From: Ooceraea biroi
Taxonomy: Eukaryota; Arthropoda; Insecta; Hymenoptera; Formicidae
Reading direction: 5' to 3'
Assembly: GCF_003672135.1 (NCBI RefSeq)
Contig: NC_039509.1
Span: forward strand, 3,658,001-3,722,000
DNA: 64,000 bases
Of this stretch, positions 26,911 through 39,871 are shown piece after piece. Within the stretch, counting starts at the first letter, position 1. Each line of letters starts with the position of its first letter. A program made the position numbers and the translations under genes. The notes under the pieces were generated by a model, which saw nothing but the letters and a program-made list of their open reading frames with translations, did no database searches and had not been told where the DNA came from.

Positions 26911-28750
26911 TTCTTTCTTCTGGTCTCCTTTACGAGCTTCAGCCGAGTCGCTGAGCCGAGATTCCGCTGCATCGTCATGAATCATACGTATAACTTTAAA
27001 TTAAAACCCGGCGATGTCCGTGACGAATGACGCGGAGCTGCTTGATTATACGCTAAAGAGCACTCAAGAGAGGCTGTACGGGGACGTAGGATAGGGCGAC
27101 CGGGAAGAAGCAGATCCACTTTTCATCCCGCTGCTCCTCTGCTTCGTGTTATTCGATGCCGGCGATGTCGGACAACTCGCTGCCCTCGCGCCTAATCTCT
27201 CCGTCTGCTTCCCTATTTTTAACGCCCGCGGCGAGTGTCGAGAGACCGTCGGGTAAATTATCGCGGACCCCGCGCGTTCGTTCGCCTTACTTCTCGACCG
27301 AGAACGACAATCGGTTGCCCATCAATCACCCGTTCGCACTTCCGTTCGCAGGGGCGCCCGCGCCTGTACTTTCCGCGCGCGTACTTTCGTCACTTTGGAG
27401 TTTCTGACGCATGCGACACCCTCTTGTGATTTTCAAGGCGTCACGCTTCAGGATATTTCGTCATACATTCTATAGAAGCACAAAGTATTGTGATCCAAAT
27501 AGAATTAAAAAATAAAAAATTCTGAGATATATTATAAAATAATAATACGAGGAAAAGATTCGATAGTTATCTGCTTCGAGATTCGAGTTGCTGCTGTCAG
27601 TATGGCGGATTTCGATCGCGGCAACGTGACATCCGTCAGTGTTGCTTACAGTTGGAACATCTCGAGCAGCGACGTGTATAAAGCTGTACGGAAATAAAAC
27701 CCGAAGCTTTGTATTATGCACGTCGAGGTAAACGAACAGATTACAATCAGAATCGAACGTAGTCATACTTCCTTTATCCGAACAACGGTCTCGACTAGCT
27801 GCGTTAGTGAAGTTCGGTTTTTACGGTTTCGCATTCTCGATCGCCGCGCGATCCGCAGAGCGATAAAAAGGGGAAAAAACGAGGTAGTACAAGGAGACGC
27901 AGTAAAGAGAAACAGCGAGGAGATAGGACGAGGTTTAAATGCGAGCGTGCAAAGAGGGATTCTAAGCTGTCTCCGACGTCTGGCCATAAATCGAAGAAGT
28001 CCGACTTTTCAGGCAACGTACCGCCGAGCTTTCTCGAGCTTATTTAAATCATCCCTAAAGCTTTCTTAATATTGAAAAATGGCTGCCGGTGATAGTTTGG
28101 TCTCCTCTTGTCCTCGTTCCCTTTTCGCGAATACGTTCGCCCCGACTTGAGATCAAATGAACGGAAACGAGTCGAGCACGTAGTCGTAAAATTTCTAATA
28201 ATCATTCGCTAGTACATTCGCTACTCGTTAACGGTTTTTTAGTGAACTCGGATGTCGTTCATTCCGAAATCGTCGGCGGACGAAACGCTCTAACGGACGG
28301 CGCTTTTTATTTTGTCTGAATGTTGCGCAATATTGAATGCTATAATGTTTGCTCTGTATAATCCGCTACGCGGAAAACACGATTTCCGAATATTGGATAT
28401 GCCACGAACGAGATTCGCGCAGTGTTACCCGATATTCATTTGCAGCAATCCGGAATGATTCGCATTTCACGAGTGTGCGATTAATTCGGGCTACCCGTAG
28501 TTACGGATGTTGTTGCTCGCGCGATAGATGATCTAAATTAATCATTTTGTTGGTCCTGCTTTTTTTCCGTTCCTCTTTCAAGCGGAGCGTTGCCGCATTT
28601 GTTTCACAAGCCGCGTTTCATCGCGTGCCCAATTCCGGGCACGAAAAAAAATATCCCACGCGTTACGCTTTTTTGCTCAATGCAACGTGCGTCCGTTTAA
28701 AAATTGGATTACTCGACGGCGCTTTGATAATCGCGATTACGGAGACCAGC

Positions 28751-28792
28751 GGATATCCCCCGAATGTCGGATATCCGATATACGGATATCCG
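28751..28792. repeat. Three GGATATCC palindromes in a cluster
   Basis: GGATATCC occurs at 28751-28758, inside TCGGATATCCGA at 28767-28778, and inside CGGATATCCG at 28783-28792. The three sites lie within 42 bases. They may form a binding cluster or be a degenerate tandem repeat of 15-18 bases. No factor was assigned. Confidence 0.7.
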
Positions 28793-30897
28793 CAAATCCG
28801 AGCGAGGATGAGAGGACGCGTTCTATCCGTCCTCCCTTTCATCTCTCTCGCTCTCGCTCTTTCTATTTCTCTCTGTTCATCTAACTCACGTATCGTGCCT
28901 ATTTCCGTGCCCGATGTGTCCGCGCGCGCTTCGCCGGATAGCGGAGGGATTTAGGTACAACGTTAATAACATTCACGTAACTTCGACCCTCCCAGGCTGT
29001 CGAGCTAGAGGGTGTAATGAAGCTCCGACGATCTTTCGCATTTCGCTATACGTCGCTCGGTTGGCGTGCTCTAGGATTCCCACTTCGTGACGCTGCATAA
29101 TCGAGCTGACCGCAGGATCGCTAATGGATCGTTGCCGAATCGATCCCTCCGAACAACGTCGAAATTAGGGCGACCGCGCTTTCGTCCGTGCTTCATTCGC
29201 CGAGGACATTAATCCTCGCCGATGCTCTCGTTTAAAAAAAAAGATAAGGATTGGAAAAAGCAATCCTGTCGACTCGCGAATGGAATTAACATAAATCGGT
29301 AAATGGAAACGAGTCGGAATCTGCGTTATTATCGCGGGTTGCATTATGCAAATGCGCCGGCGAGCGGCAGTGAATCAGCTCGAAACTATAAGGGGCTATG
29401 AAAACTGCAGTCAGCGCTCAGTGTTTATTTTTCATATATTGCGTTTCTGCAGTGTTTCCATGAATATTTTCCATCGCGTCAGTGATTAATCAGCATTCTC
29501 CGGGATAACGCGGAGAGACGTGAAAAATCACTTGTAAAATCAACGGAGTGTGCTTAACTAAAGCGATTTCTTCTTAAGGGCAAAGGGCGCTGCTTGCGAT
29601 ATCCCGATTCGCAATTGATCGTGGCAAGTCTATTGACTGTTGTATGGCGAAATAACGTGCGTGTGTACGTACAGCCATGAATCTACTGACGGAAAGTAGA
29701 TAGTGATTTTGCGACGCGACTCGCTTCGCTGTAAATTATGAGATGGTCATAATGCGCTTTACGACTTTTCCTCGTTTCGTGTCTGGCCGTCAACCACGCT
29801 CCGTGACTTTGTAATCCTCAGGCACCCCAGGACGACACCTTTAAATCTTCGTCACAGCTTGGTCATCCTTTCCTCTCGCACAAAACGACAGCCAACGTCT
29901 TTTTGCTGCGCGTTTCGCAACGTTTTGCAGTGCTGTAATGGCGTGGCGCGCAACTCTCGTCCGTTTGCTGTTTATTCATTATATGGAAGTTCTCTGCTCG
30001 TTAGAACAATATGTAAGCCGAGCTTTTATTCGAGATGGTATGACTCGGGGGAAATTTCTCGCAACGCCGCGCATTTGCTTTTTATTACCGTGTATTATAC
30101 GGTCGGTGCGCGATAGCGGCGCACACTTTATCAAAGTAATTTTCTGATCGAAAGTACCGCGGGCAGAAATTAAATTAATTATGTATCTCTGATGTACGTT
30201 GCTTTCGCAGCTATACGTCATTTTTCTCGTTTGGAAATATTTTCTTTCACTCGGAGCAAATGCTATTTAACGAAACTGATGATACTTTATGCAAGAAACC
30301 TTTAATGATTTCAATCACCTTATCAAATACTACACAACTGTTGTTAATCTTGTCATTTGATAGGGACCTGTGATTTGGCTTCATGTTCCTCTGACAATTT
30401 TAAGTAATATTCGCTCAGTCGTAAAACTATCGTTACAAGATGCAGCAGAGTTTCATGAAAACTCAAGCTATGTTATGGATACTACAATTGATTGCCATCA
30501 GCGGGCGTTGACGAGTGTACTCTTCTTCTCCTTTCCTTTCAGTTTGATGAAGCTTCACGCTCTCTTTTTTCCCCTGGTAGACATCAGAGTCCCGTTCCAT
30601 TTCCGCAGCGCAAAGAGTCCAACCTTGCCCGACACGCAGCACCATCAGCTTCTTCGTGCGTTCGTTCGCTCGTACGAAGTTTGACACGGAAATTTATTCG
30701 CGCTTAACCGATTTGGCAGCGGTCCAAGACGGGATGCTCCACCCACCCGAGAAATCTGCCGCTTTTTTACGATCAAAGTTCAGAACGAACGACATTTGCA
30801 CGTCGGCTCTTTCGTCTTGGTTTCGCAGCCGCTGCGGACACGTCTTTTGTACTATTTCTTCGTTGCACCTTGCTCGAGGCCAGTCTCTCCCCTTCGT

Positions 30898-30934
30898 AGT
30901 CCTCGTCATCATCGTCGTTGTCGTCATCGTCCCT
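30898..30934 (+). repeat. Imperfect (GTC/ATC)n tract
   Basis: CTCGTCATCATCGTCG followed by TTGTCGTCATCGTC. It reads as poly-Asp on the minus strand in a chance frame. Confidence 0.85.
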
Positions 30935-31899
30935 ATTTGCGCGATATGCCCGGATGATTCGAGACGGCCGTCGTTTCTTCCTGAAGAATTTCCGTCTCGG
31001 TAGTTCCGGATCCCGTCGGGATCCATCGGAAGTGACCGATGGCATTTTTCCGGGCACGGGAAAAATTCACAAGGTGAACGATTTCGGCAGCGAGCCCCGC
31101 GTGATTGAAACGCTGAACGCCAGCGAGCGAAAGAAACCGGCGACTCACGTCACAGAATGTAATATAAGGGGTGTAAAGAATGTCCAGCGAATGTACGTCG
31201 AGCGGTCAAGGGGAATGCCACAGGTCACATTGCCGTTGCGCTTGTTTGAAGTATTTCATATCCGCATTCGATATCGCGTTTCCGCGCACTTGGCGCAATT
31301 CGAGCCGCGCTGTCAGGCGCGACATTTAAAATGTTTCTGCTGGGAGAATTTATCTACCTTCGTCGGACGCCGAGTCGGAATTTTTCGAAAGGACAGAGAC
31401 GCGTGCGTTCGCGTTAATGTTTGATTTTTAATTCTCAATAGAAACTCCGCGTACCCGGCATGCTTAAAATCTGACGCTTGATTTCAATCAATTCATCATG
31501 AGAGCGATAGCTAAACGCGGCAAGCGCAGAGTGTATTTGATGAAATCCGGTTCTAGCAGCGACTGATTACAGAAAATTTCATAACGAACGGTAGAGTGCA
31601 CTTAGCTTTTGCACGCGTGCGCCGGGATTCCGCAGCGCGAATAATTTTCATACGAATGATGTTCACTTTCCGCAATATTGCGTTGCCGAAATTATCAACA
31701 ATTCGCGTCGCCCGGAATTTCGCGTTCGAAAATTATGCGCCTCGGCGCAAACGATGAGACTGGAAAACCCTCCTCTGCGGATGTCTCTTTACCTATCGCT
31801 GAATCTTTCAACACGCTTTAACGCACGAGATAGCGAGTTATGTGAAATTCAATGCGATGCGAATGTCGGATGGCAGGATAAATTATCGATTCTCATCAT

Positions 31900-31933
31900 C
31901 CGCTAATTTGCCGTTTTCCTGTTTCTGTTACAG
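31900..31933 (+). promoter_or_regulatory. Branch point, pyrimidine tract and 3' splice site
   Basis: CTAAT at 31903-31907 fits the metazoan branch-point consensus. It is followed by TTTGCCGTTTTCCTGTTTCTG and a CAG acceptor ending at 31933, a short pyrimidine tract of good quality. It belongs to the microexon that follows directly, whose donor GTGAGC begins at 31997. The only support is sequence match and spacing. Confidence 0.55.
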
Positions 31934-31996
31934 AGTGACAGCGGGCTAGTGGACACAGGTCCTGGTCGAGTTAGCAGTATGACAGCCATTAACTCG
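31934..31996 (+). CDS. 21-codon microexon of an unrecognised spliced gene
   Basis: Seen: a CTAAT branch-point-like motif at 31903-31907 is followed by a pyrimidine-rich tract and a TTACAG acceptor ending at 31933. Next come 63 open bases and then a GTGAGC donor from 31997. The branch A lies 27 bases before the exon. Only the frame starting at the first exon base is open; both other frames hit a stop within the exon. The exon is therefore exactly 21 codons and symmetric (phase 0 at both ends), so it could be included or skipped without a frameshift. The peptide starts SDSGLVDTGPGR and ends SSMTAINS. It is polar and Ser/Thr/Gly-rich with no hydrophobic segment, as expected for a flexible, possibly phosphorylated linker in a cytoplasmic region. 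Inferred: a small cassette exon of a large-intron gene read on the + strand. The host protein was not recognised and no domain is visible. A chance exon look-alike remains possible. Confidence 0.6.
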
Positions 31997-33399
31997 GTGA
32001 GCAGCCTACGTAAATTAATACACGACGATAAAAGCAACACGCACAGTATCGCTTCGTTTATGACTCGATACTGCATCCACTGGTTGCGTCCGTTTTAAAT
32101 TGTGCCAACTAGATCATTCGTCGGTAATTTGCGCTAAACTGGCCGCAATTGCACGCGGCTAACGCGTGGCTAAAGAAACGAGAAACCTTCTCGAACGTGA
32201 AGAAAACCTTATTGAGTACGAATTATGCAAGTTTGAAAATTATTTCGAAAAAGATTCTTATTTCCTCAAGGAGAGAGTATCGGACAGAATCTGGGCTGGG
32301 AATTGCTTCAAGACTCGCGAAATACGTATTTTTTTCGACTCGTCTCAAAGTGTCGATTTCGAAATAAAAAAATTCTTTCGTTCATCCATTTGGCAAAAAG
32401 AGACGAAAAACATGCACCTAATATCATACTCGTTATTAATTCATAAAATTTGTCGACGATTGCTGGCAATGACGCCTGTGGAGTCGACGTCCGCTAATAA
32501 TCACGTAATGCCGCTCACGCGACCGTATTTTCTTGGGGGGAAAGAAGATAGCGGGCTGGCACGAATGTTTGCGCGGCGGGACGTTTCGGCTCAGCAAACA
32601 AGCGAGAAGCCGAAGGGTGCCGGGTCTAGTATTTTATCGGGCCTAATACAGTTATCGTCGAGTAACATTTGGTATTGTTATGATTAAGGGACGAGAGTCG
32701 GTCCCTCTCTCCCTCCGACCAGACGGGGCTTGTTAATCCCGCCGTTCGTCGGGCAGAATTTAGCGCGCAGCTTTGTGTGGTTTTATTATATACGCGTACG
32801 CGTATTGGACTTAACGAATTAGTATAGCCTTCGCATAACTTCCATCGTAAAGGAGCTTTTTAGGCATAAGCCGATATGCTTATACGAACGAACGGGAACT
32901 CGATGGGAATAATCTCCGAAATTTTAATTTTAATTTTAACTCGGTTTGTGTGAGAGAGCGCCGATAGAATAATGTTCTCGGCGTTCCCTGCGCAATTATT
33001 CCGTCCGCCCAACGAAGCCTCGGGAAAACTCGATACTCGGCTGGAAGAAAAATTAAACGCAAAAATTCAAATGAAAATCTCATTACTTATCCGTCGTCCA
33101 TTTGACCTGGCGGAATACTGTGTTTCTTTCTCCGGGAAAGGAAGAAAAATTAAAAGGATATAATCACGATGTTGATTGCGCATTTCGCTCAATGGACCGA
33201 TTTTCATCTGCCCAATCTCTCATTCGCGGTGCGTATTGCAAGCGCGATAAGTCAAACGTCCGTCCCTGATCGAGCACAGTTTACGCTCTTTTCTCCCAAC
33301 ATCTTTAAGGCGAGCATCGCGATGCCTGACATTCGGATGCGCTTCAGGGTGAACCGTGGAAACTCGGCGTTTGCATGATAACGACACGACGACGCGGCT
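31997..33399. other. Sequence downstream of the microexon, probably intron
   Basis: It begins with the GTGAGC donor. A 173-codon plus-strand frame (32166-32687) has a mixed, charge-rich composition unlike the Arg-rich chance frames elsewhere, but there is no acceptor at its start, no donor inside and no recognisable domain. A GC-balanced, TTTTATTATATACGCG-containing segment follows near 32780. Confidence 0.45.
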
Positions 33400-33900
33400 C
33401 GGATAGTGAAAGGTGAGACGACGATGGCGGCTTGCCGGCACGGAAGAGAGCCACGATGCCACCCCCGGGGAATTGTACATGAAGCCGACACATGGCGTAT
33501 TCATAGTTCCAGCAGCGAGCACCCCCCGGAGACTGTGGAGGACCCGACGGGTAGCAACGTCTCCGGAATTCACGCGCTGGTTCGCCGACGCGAGAGCCGT
33601 ATCGGCGAAATTCAGCGGGACGCTTCTTCCGCTTCCCTTTCTCTCGTTTTCGTTGTCGTCGCCGTCGCGATCGATTTGGGAATACAGCCCCGCGCGGCGC
33701 GTGCATCGCGCGACAGAATCCCGAGAATTCGCGTCGCATCTTGTCGGGTGCAGAGAGGAAGAGGAGGAACCAATCCCCGACCCGGGGTGGTTGCGAACTT
33801 GTCTCTTCGACCTGCTGCGCTGTCGTGACAACGGTATATCGGTCGCAACAGCAGTAGCAGCAGGAGTCCCGAATCCCGCGGGAAACGCGCGTTGATTACG
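33400..33900. other. GC-rich block open in several frames
   Basis: Four overlapping frames of 131-300 codons are open on both strands, the longest being minus 34122-33220. Simultaneous openness on both strands points to stop-codon scarcity in GC-rich DNA. No domain or repeat family was recognised. It could be an enhancer or promoter-like CpG-rich island within the putative intron. Confidence 0.3.
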
Positions 33901-36210
33901 GGAGTTGAAAGGGCACGCTGCGAATTTGCGTAGCTCCCGTAAACGTTCGTGTCGAGAATGTCCGTCTATGTATAACGCGCCGAATGCTTGACACTCGGAC
34001 GGACGAATATCAGCGAAATGTTGAAAGTGAGATCGCGACTTATGATTGAAAAAATGGAGAAATATATAAAAACGGTACGAGCGTGTATTTTTTGATTCTG
34101 GGATTTCTACGAGCTCTCTCACGATTCGCGGTATAAAATTTTCTTCCAGTTTAATGAGAGATGTTGATGACTATCCGTTATGGCGTTCAACGTGTTGGAT
34201 GATACGATATGCTTCAAGTAGTAGTCATTTTGAGAAATTGCGCATTTTGGCAATCATTCCATTATCGTAACGAGAGGATATTCCTGAGACTGGTTGGCAC
34301 ACGAATGCTTCGGAAAAGAGAAAAAGATTTCATTTTTCTCCGCAGGATTGGATTACAATCAGTCTCATGACGTAGAAGCGAATTGTCTTATGATAGCATG
34401 TAGACAGCTAGAAATAAAGCAACGCTTGCAACACACGTTCGATTAGGAGATGCGAAATCTGATACGCGCGCTCGTGTTACAATGTTACTTGGATGTATCC
34501 GGAGTATTATGCGAGCGTAATTGAGAGGGGTATCAGATCTGCGTTTGACTGTTACATGCGTACTAATAAGCAGCCAATAAGTCGATGCAAGATGCAGTGC
34601 TAATGATACCTTGGACTTTTTCTTTTTTCAAGTTTGTGCATGTTCAGACTTTTATCAATATAATTATAACTGCGATATATTTTCTTTATCATCTTAATTT
34701 TTGCATGTACATATTCTTTTCATCGATTCTAAGCCTTAACATAAGAACTTGTTATGACGCGAATCGAAGACAAACACGCGTTCGTCTTTCCCCGCTACCG
34801 AATCCGACACCGGCTAGCTTCCGAATCAGCTGATCGTTGTTATTCGAGCATCGCGAGTCGAGTCGATCGGACTTAAAACCACAGTGTATTTCTTACGAAG
34901 TTTCTTTTCTGTTCAAACGCGCTTTCAAAGTGTTACAATAAAGCTTTCGTTAATCATACATTTAAAGTTCATTTCATATCATCCGCTCTTTCACTTATTC
35001 ATCTTTCCGATCTTCCTTCGCTTCTCGCCGTGTTGCACCAAGGTGGATCGAGTAGCCGAAAGTGCAATTCGTGGGCAACGATTGAAGTACACCGAACAAT
35101 GCATAAAAACTTGTGTATAAAAAAATAATCGGACGTCAGCATAAAATAAAAATTAAAATTAATATTTATGAAAATACACGTGTATTTATTTACCAATAAA
35201 TAAAAGGAATGCAATATACGAAGATATATTGAAATAATTGTAGTTGATATCGATATAAATTTATGAAAGAAATGATATATGTATATCGTGCCGTTGCGTT
35301 GAATGGGACACACACGTTTATAATTATAAATTATAATCGCTTCGCGCCGGCTACCTCTCTCATCATTTTTATCCTGAAAAGATCTCAAAGCGCGTACGCT
35401 CGACACGAAAGTGGTGGGATCGATGGAAACGTAATGGTGCATTTTTATTCCGAGTTGCTCCTTTTACTTCTTTTGCTGCCTCTCCGCCTTTTCTGTGCTG
35501 TATTATTCAAACTTTACATACGTTTGAGAAACAAGAATATTCGACGAGGCTGGTTCGCGTCGATGCTTAAAAAGCGCTCGTCTGGACGGCTCGTTATTCC
35601 CCTCGGTATCAAAGTCGACGTGCATTTGCAATTGAAATTTTTGCGGTTCTATGAGTCGAGACCCGCGGACAAATTCGAACTTTACCGCGGCCAACACGGT
35701 GAGGTGATTTCCGTAATTACTCCCGCTATTTTTCTCTAACGTTGTTTTACGTCATCCGACAAAATGGTATGCGTCACGCTATTGACAGGAACGGAAAAAC
35801 ACAAACGCTCATGCGTACGTCGCACGAGGAGATATCACGCGTCGATCTTTCATTAAATCCCTCCAAAAAAGAAAAAAAGATGCAATTTTATACATATCAT
35901 TATACAATCACCAAAAATGAAGTCAATTGATGTAAAGATGATTCGATCACTCGGAAAGACTCTATCTCGCGCAACAGAGACCAAAGACCCGCTCTTTGCG
36001 AGTCACCTTGTGTGCACATCGACCTTTTTCCGAGCCGCAATCTCGCGGAAAGCAACGCGCTCGAATCCGGTGACCCGGCGACCGTTGCGCAGACGAAAGT
36101 CGGGTCTAAAGGACGTCGAAGAGGAAACCGGTTTAAATAAAGACCGCGCATGTGGGTCAGCCGGCGTGGCGTTGTGCGTTACGCAAGCCGTGTCGCGCAT
36201 CAGCGGCGTT

Positions 36211-36229
36211 GTCGTCGTCGTCGTCGTCG
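36211..36229 (+). repeat. (GTC)n trinucleotide repeat
   Basis: Six uninterrupted GTC units, preceded by GGCGTT and followed by GGTTGG. Confidence 0.92.
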
Positions 36230-39200
36230 GTTGGGCTTAGCTAGCCATGCAGGAGACGCGCACTGTGTGCATAATGTGCATCAGCTGAATCAGTACACTA
36301 CCCCCGAAAAGCATCCGAGCGTGCGTTGCCCTAAGCGCGTAGGGCAAAGGCAGATCCGTGTCAACCCGCAACGACCCTGCCTCTCGTTGAACGTACGTAC
36401 GTGGACGCGGCTGCGAGCGGAGCTAATTGTGGAATTGCGAGAAATCGTTCGGCCGATCGTAGGGTTGCACGTTGGGATACTTTTCGCGGTTGATGTACCA
36501 CCGCCTCATACCTCTTCAGCCTCCATCCATCCGTTCTTCCTATTCTCGTCGCCGTTCTCGGCGTACATCCGTCTCCTAGCTAATGTCACGTGCAATTCCA
36601 CTCGAACAAAACCAAGGAAGCGAACACAGTTGTGAGATTGTGCGACTAGCAGAACGTGAAATTATGATAGATTTTGTAAAAAGAAGATTTAAAAAGAAAG
36701 GGTTTTATTTCATAATTCATATTATACATTGAAGTTTCCTTGCATAAATAACGGTACAAGAGAAATACGCAGCATGTCAGTCAATAGTCGATATGACCAT
36801 CAACTTTCAAATCGGGTGAAGATAGTACGTTGCAGGTTTAATTGGCAGGTTCATGTGAGATATCGTGGGTTCAGCTCAGCAACGACATATTCTCAAGCAG
36901 ACGTACATAGAGGCATTTATAGATCCATAGAGCGCATATATGCTTACATCGAACTGAACTTTAGGCGGGGCTGGACCGAAACTGACTGCTGGAACGGAAC
37001 CCGGGACCACTTCAAACGGTGCGCCACGCGGAAATCTGCCCGCGAGTCCCACGAGCACACGGCTTCCGGCGTAGCTTTCTCTCTTTTGTGACACACGAGA
37101 AGTCGGATGTCGGGTTCGTCGTGGCAGGAGAAAAGCTCTCCGCCGCGGGAGTTATGTTATATTCAGTGAGTGCACTCCCGTGGAGATGCTGCATTTTCCG
37201 AGGTTACTCCGAATTTGCGTTGGGAAAGTCGCATGGGGGGCTGGAGAGAGGTTGAAGGTTTAGCGAGCTCCGATCGATCTCCAAGTTCGTGATGCAACTA
37301 TCGTGGTGCAACCATAACGAATGCGCTGCATGCTAAAAATCGCGAGGTTCCACAAACGTCCGACTCGAAATTTTTACGTAAAGAAAAATCGGCGTCACAG
37401 ATTTTCCCTAAGAATCGAAAAGAGGGATTTTCCGCGTGATAGAGAAGAATTCTCGATGCGAGTCTTGAGACACCAGGCGACTTGGTGCAGCTTGCTAGTA
37501 GCTGGCGGCAGATGGGTCGAATCGGGGTGAATAATCGCGCGCTTTACCTTTCGGAATGTCGGAATCGCATTGATATCACGTGAGAATATACGCGACATGC
37601 GACCGGCATGCGAGGGAAATCGGTCAGGTGGTGCGTGCTGTTTCGTTCCGCTAAATATCCATTTCCGCGGGGGCGAGACTCTGGCGCTGCTGTTATATTT
37701 CGTAAAATGATGTGACGAAGCGTAACATCAAGTGACATGACGCGACACTGTCTGACGTGCCACGTCGTTCTTCTCGACCTCCTTTTTTCGGTGTCGATCG
37801 AGTTTCACGGACGCCGACGTTATATCTTCAAGGCAATTTTAAAACAGAAACGCGACTTTGATCTTTTTCTCTTTGCTCTGATGTTTAAATGAAAATTTTC
37901 ATAGTATGTCACGTACTATGTACACTATGGAAATGCTTTCAAATATCATATTAAGCGGCGCGCTGCGTGTAACTCTCAAAAGTCCCTTTTGAAAGATATT
38001 AAAGAACGAAGTATCTAGACTCAACTTAGAACGAGATTCTTTCTTTAAAATAAAATCTATTGAAAAGAGAGATTAAATGATGATACATAATAACCGCATA
38101 ATTGGATTTTACGGTACCAACGTGACAGCCACAATGCTCCGCGGTTTCTAAAATTGCGGAAACAATCGCACAGAGAAAAAATCGATATAATGGACTCATA
38201 AATTATTCCGCGGGACGCGGGACAACGGTGCCGTAAATGGTTGATTTTATATACGCGAACAACACACGAGGCAGTTAGATAGATCGCCGCCGACTCTCTC
38301 CACGCGCGCGAAATCGACCGGCGGCCCCGGGGGACGGACCCAGGTGCGAGATCCATTCAGAGGGGGATGAATCTCCCAGCGCCTCTATGTTATCCCGTAC
38401 GTCGAACTCCGCGGAAGGAGCCAGGAGGTCCGTAAAATGAACTGCGCCACCGATGTCGTCTTCGTGCAGAAAGCAAAACAGGGAAAAAGGAGAAGGAAGA
38501 ACGCGGAGAGAGTACTCAGCGATGTCGCGCGGATCCGGAACGTCGGGATTTATCTCTCTGGCTGGAACGGACGCACCTGGCTAATGCCGTCGACTTTGTT
38601 GGCGGACGTCGAGCGGCCAACGAGAGGGAACGACGACGAATGGAAAATACGGATGTGAGCACTGGTAAAGCGATGCTTTCGATCCGCGTCGACGGAGGGT
38701 TGAGAAGTGAACGCGCAGGATGGAACCAGGAGGATGTACACGTTATCCTTCAGACTTGAAAAAAAAGAGACTGCGGGAAGTGAACAATTAACAGAGTACG
38801 GAGATCCAAGCGAGAGTCGTTCCCTTTGAATGTCATTCAAGTTCCCGAGACTGCAACTACGGATGTAGCTCATAAAATGGTAGCGTTGTTGTTGGATGAA
38901 GTCGGTGTGAATTATTTCAGAAACGGCGCGGCGGTCTGGAGAAGTAACTGCCCCTAAAATGTTTTATTCGGTGTATTACACACTACCGGGTTTGCGGCGC
39001 AGCTTCCGCCTGTCATCTTTATTTGTCGCGCGTTTAGCGCGATGTTAAATTGTTCCGCGGGCCCCTTGCTATACGATCTACGATCTACGTCCCTTCCGAG
39101 AACAACCCAGGTACATACAGCATCACCGAGCGACTGGCCGGCGAGTTGCCGCGCGGTTAAAAGCGACGTCCGTGCAGCCGCGCGCTCATCCAACTTGCCT

Positions 39201-39871
39201 GCGATTTTAACTGTCCGTACATTCGCGCAGACATCACAAGGTCGGTCGTTCCAGCGATTGTCGACAGCTGCTGCGCATCGTTAACTGCAAAGAGAGAGAA
39301 AGAGAGGCAAAGAAAAAGAGAAGAAACGGATTTAAGAAACACGTATGCACGCACACTTCCACGGGATATAGACAATTCTCTGCGCGCAAAAATCTACCTT
39401 CGCGCTTGGCCACGTCTTGTATTCTGAACGGAGGATGGATAATGCTCTCGGTCTTTTTATTCGCCGTCCATCTCGTTGAAAATCTCTTTCCTTTCTCTCT
39501 CTCTTTCTTCTTTTCTCTTCTTCGATCGAGTGACTAACGCTTTCGTTTCGCGGAAAGAAACGCGCGTACCGAAATACATTGCGTGGGCCACGCAAAATCC
39601 GATCTCCACCACTCTTCAAGGCTGCGGGCGTGCGTGCATACGTGCATTCGTGACGTTTTACCCGGGCGTTAATTGCTCGTGCAGTCGGCGACTTACGACT
39701 TAATGGAACAAAATATGACGCATCGCCTAATAATAAATCACAGCGTTCTGGGAACGCGTATCCCGCCTCATTTAGCCTTAACGAGCGTGGAAACCGAGCG
39801 TATATCGCAACAGCTTAGCTACGTCGTCGTCGACGTAACGTCACTGTGTCGGGACGAACGCAAGCGGATTC

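Larger units (their letters stand above)
12781..31899. other. Non-coding stretch, probably intronic or intergenic
   Basis: No gene was recognised. It is an alternation of CpG-rich and AT-rich patches with the microsatellites, the GGATATCC cluster and the stem-loop listed separately. Two segments, about 19790-20350 and 30230-30500, have visibly fewer CpG than their surroundings and may be remnants of inserted sequence. If the microexon at 31934 is real, the part just upstream is intron. Several acceptor-like sites are followed by short open frames (18386, 23241, 26471), but none has a matching donor. Confidence 0.45.

Noticed and set aside
34347..34446. TTTTTCTCCGCAG acceptor followed by about 32 open codons as a terminal exon
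   Set aside because: The open frame is not in phase with the microexon at 31934, and the peptide was not recognised.
38863..38894. GGATGTAGCTCATAAAATGG resembles the A box of a tRNA gene
   Set aside because: No B box, no anticodon stem and no closing acceptor stem follow within 80 bases.
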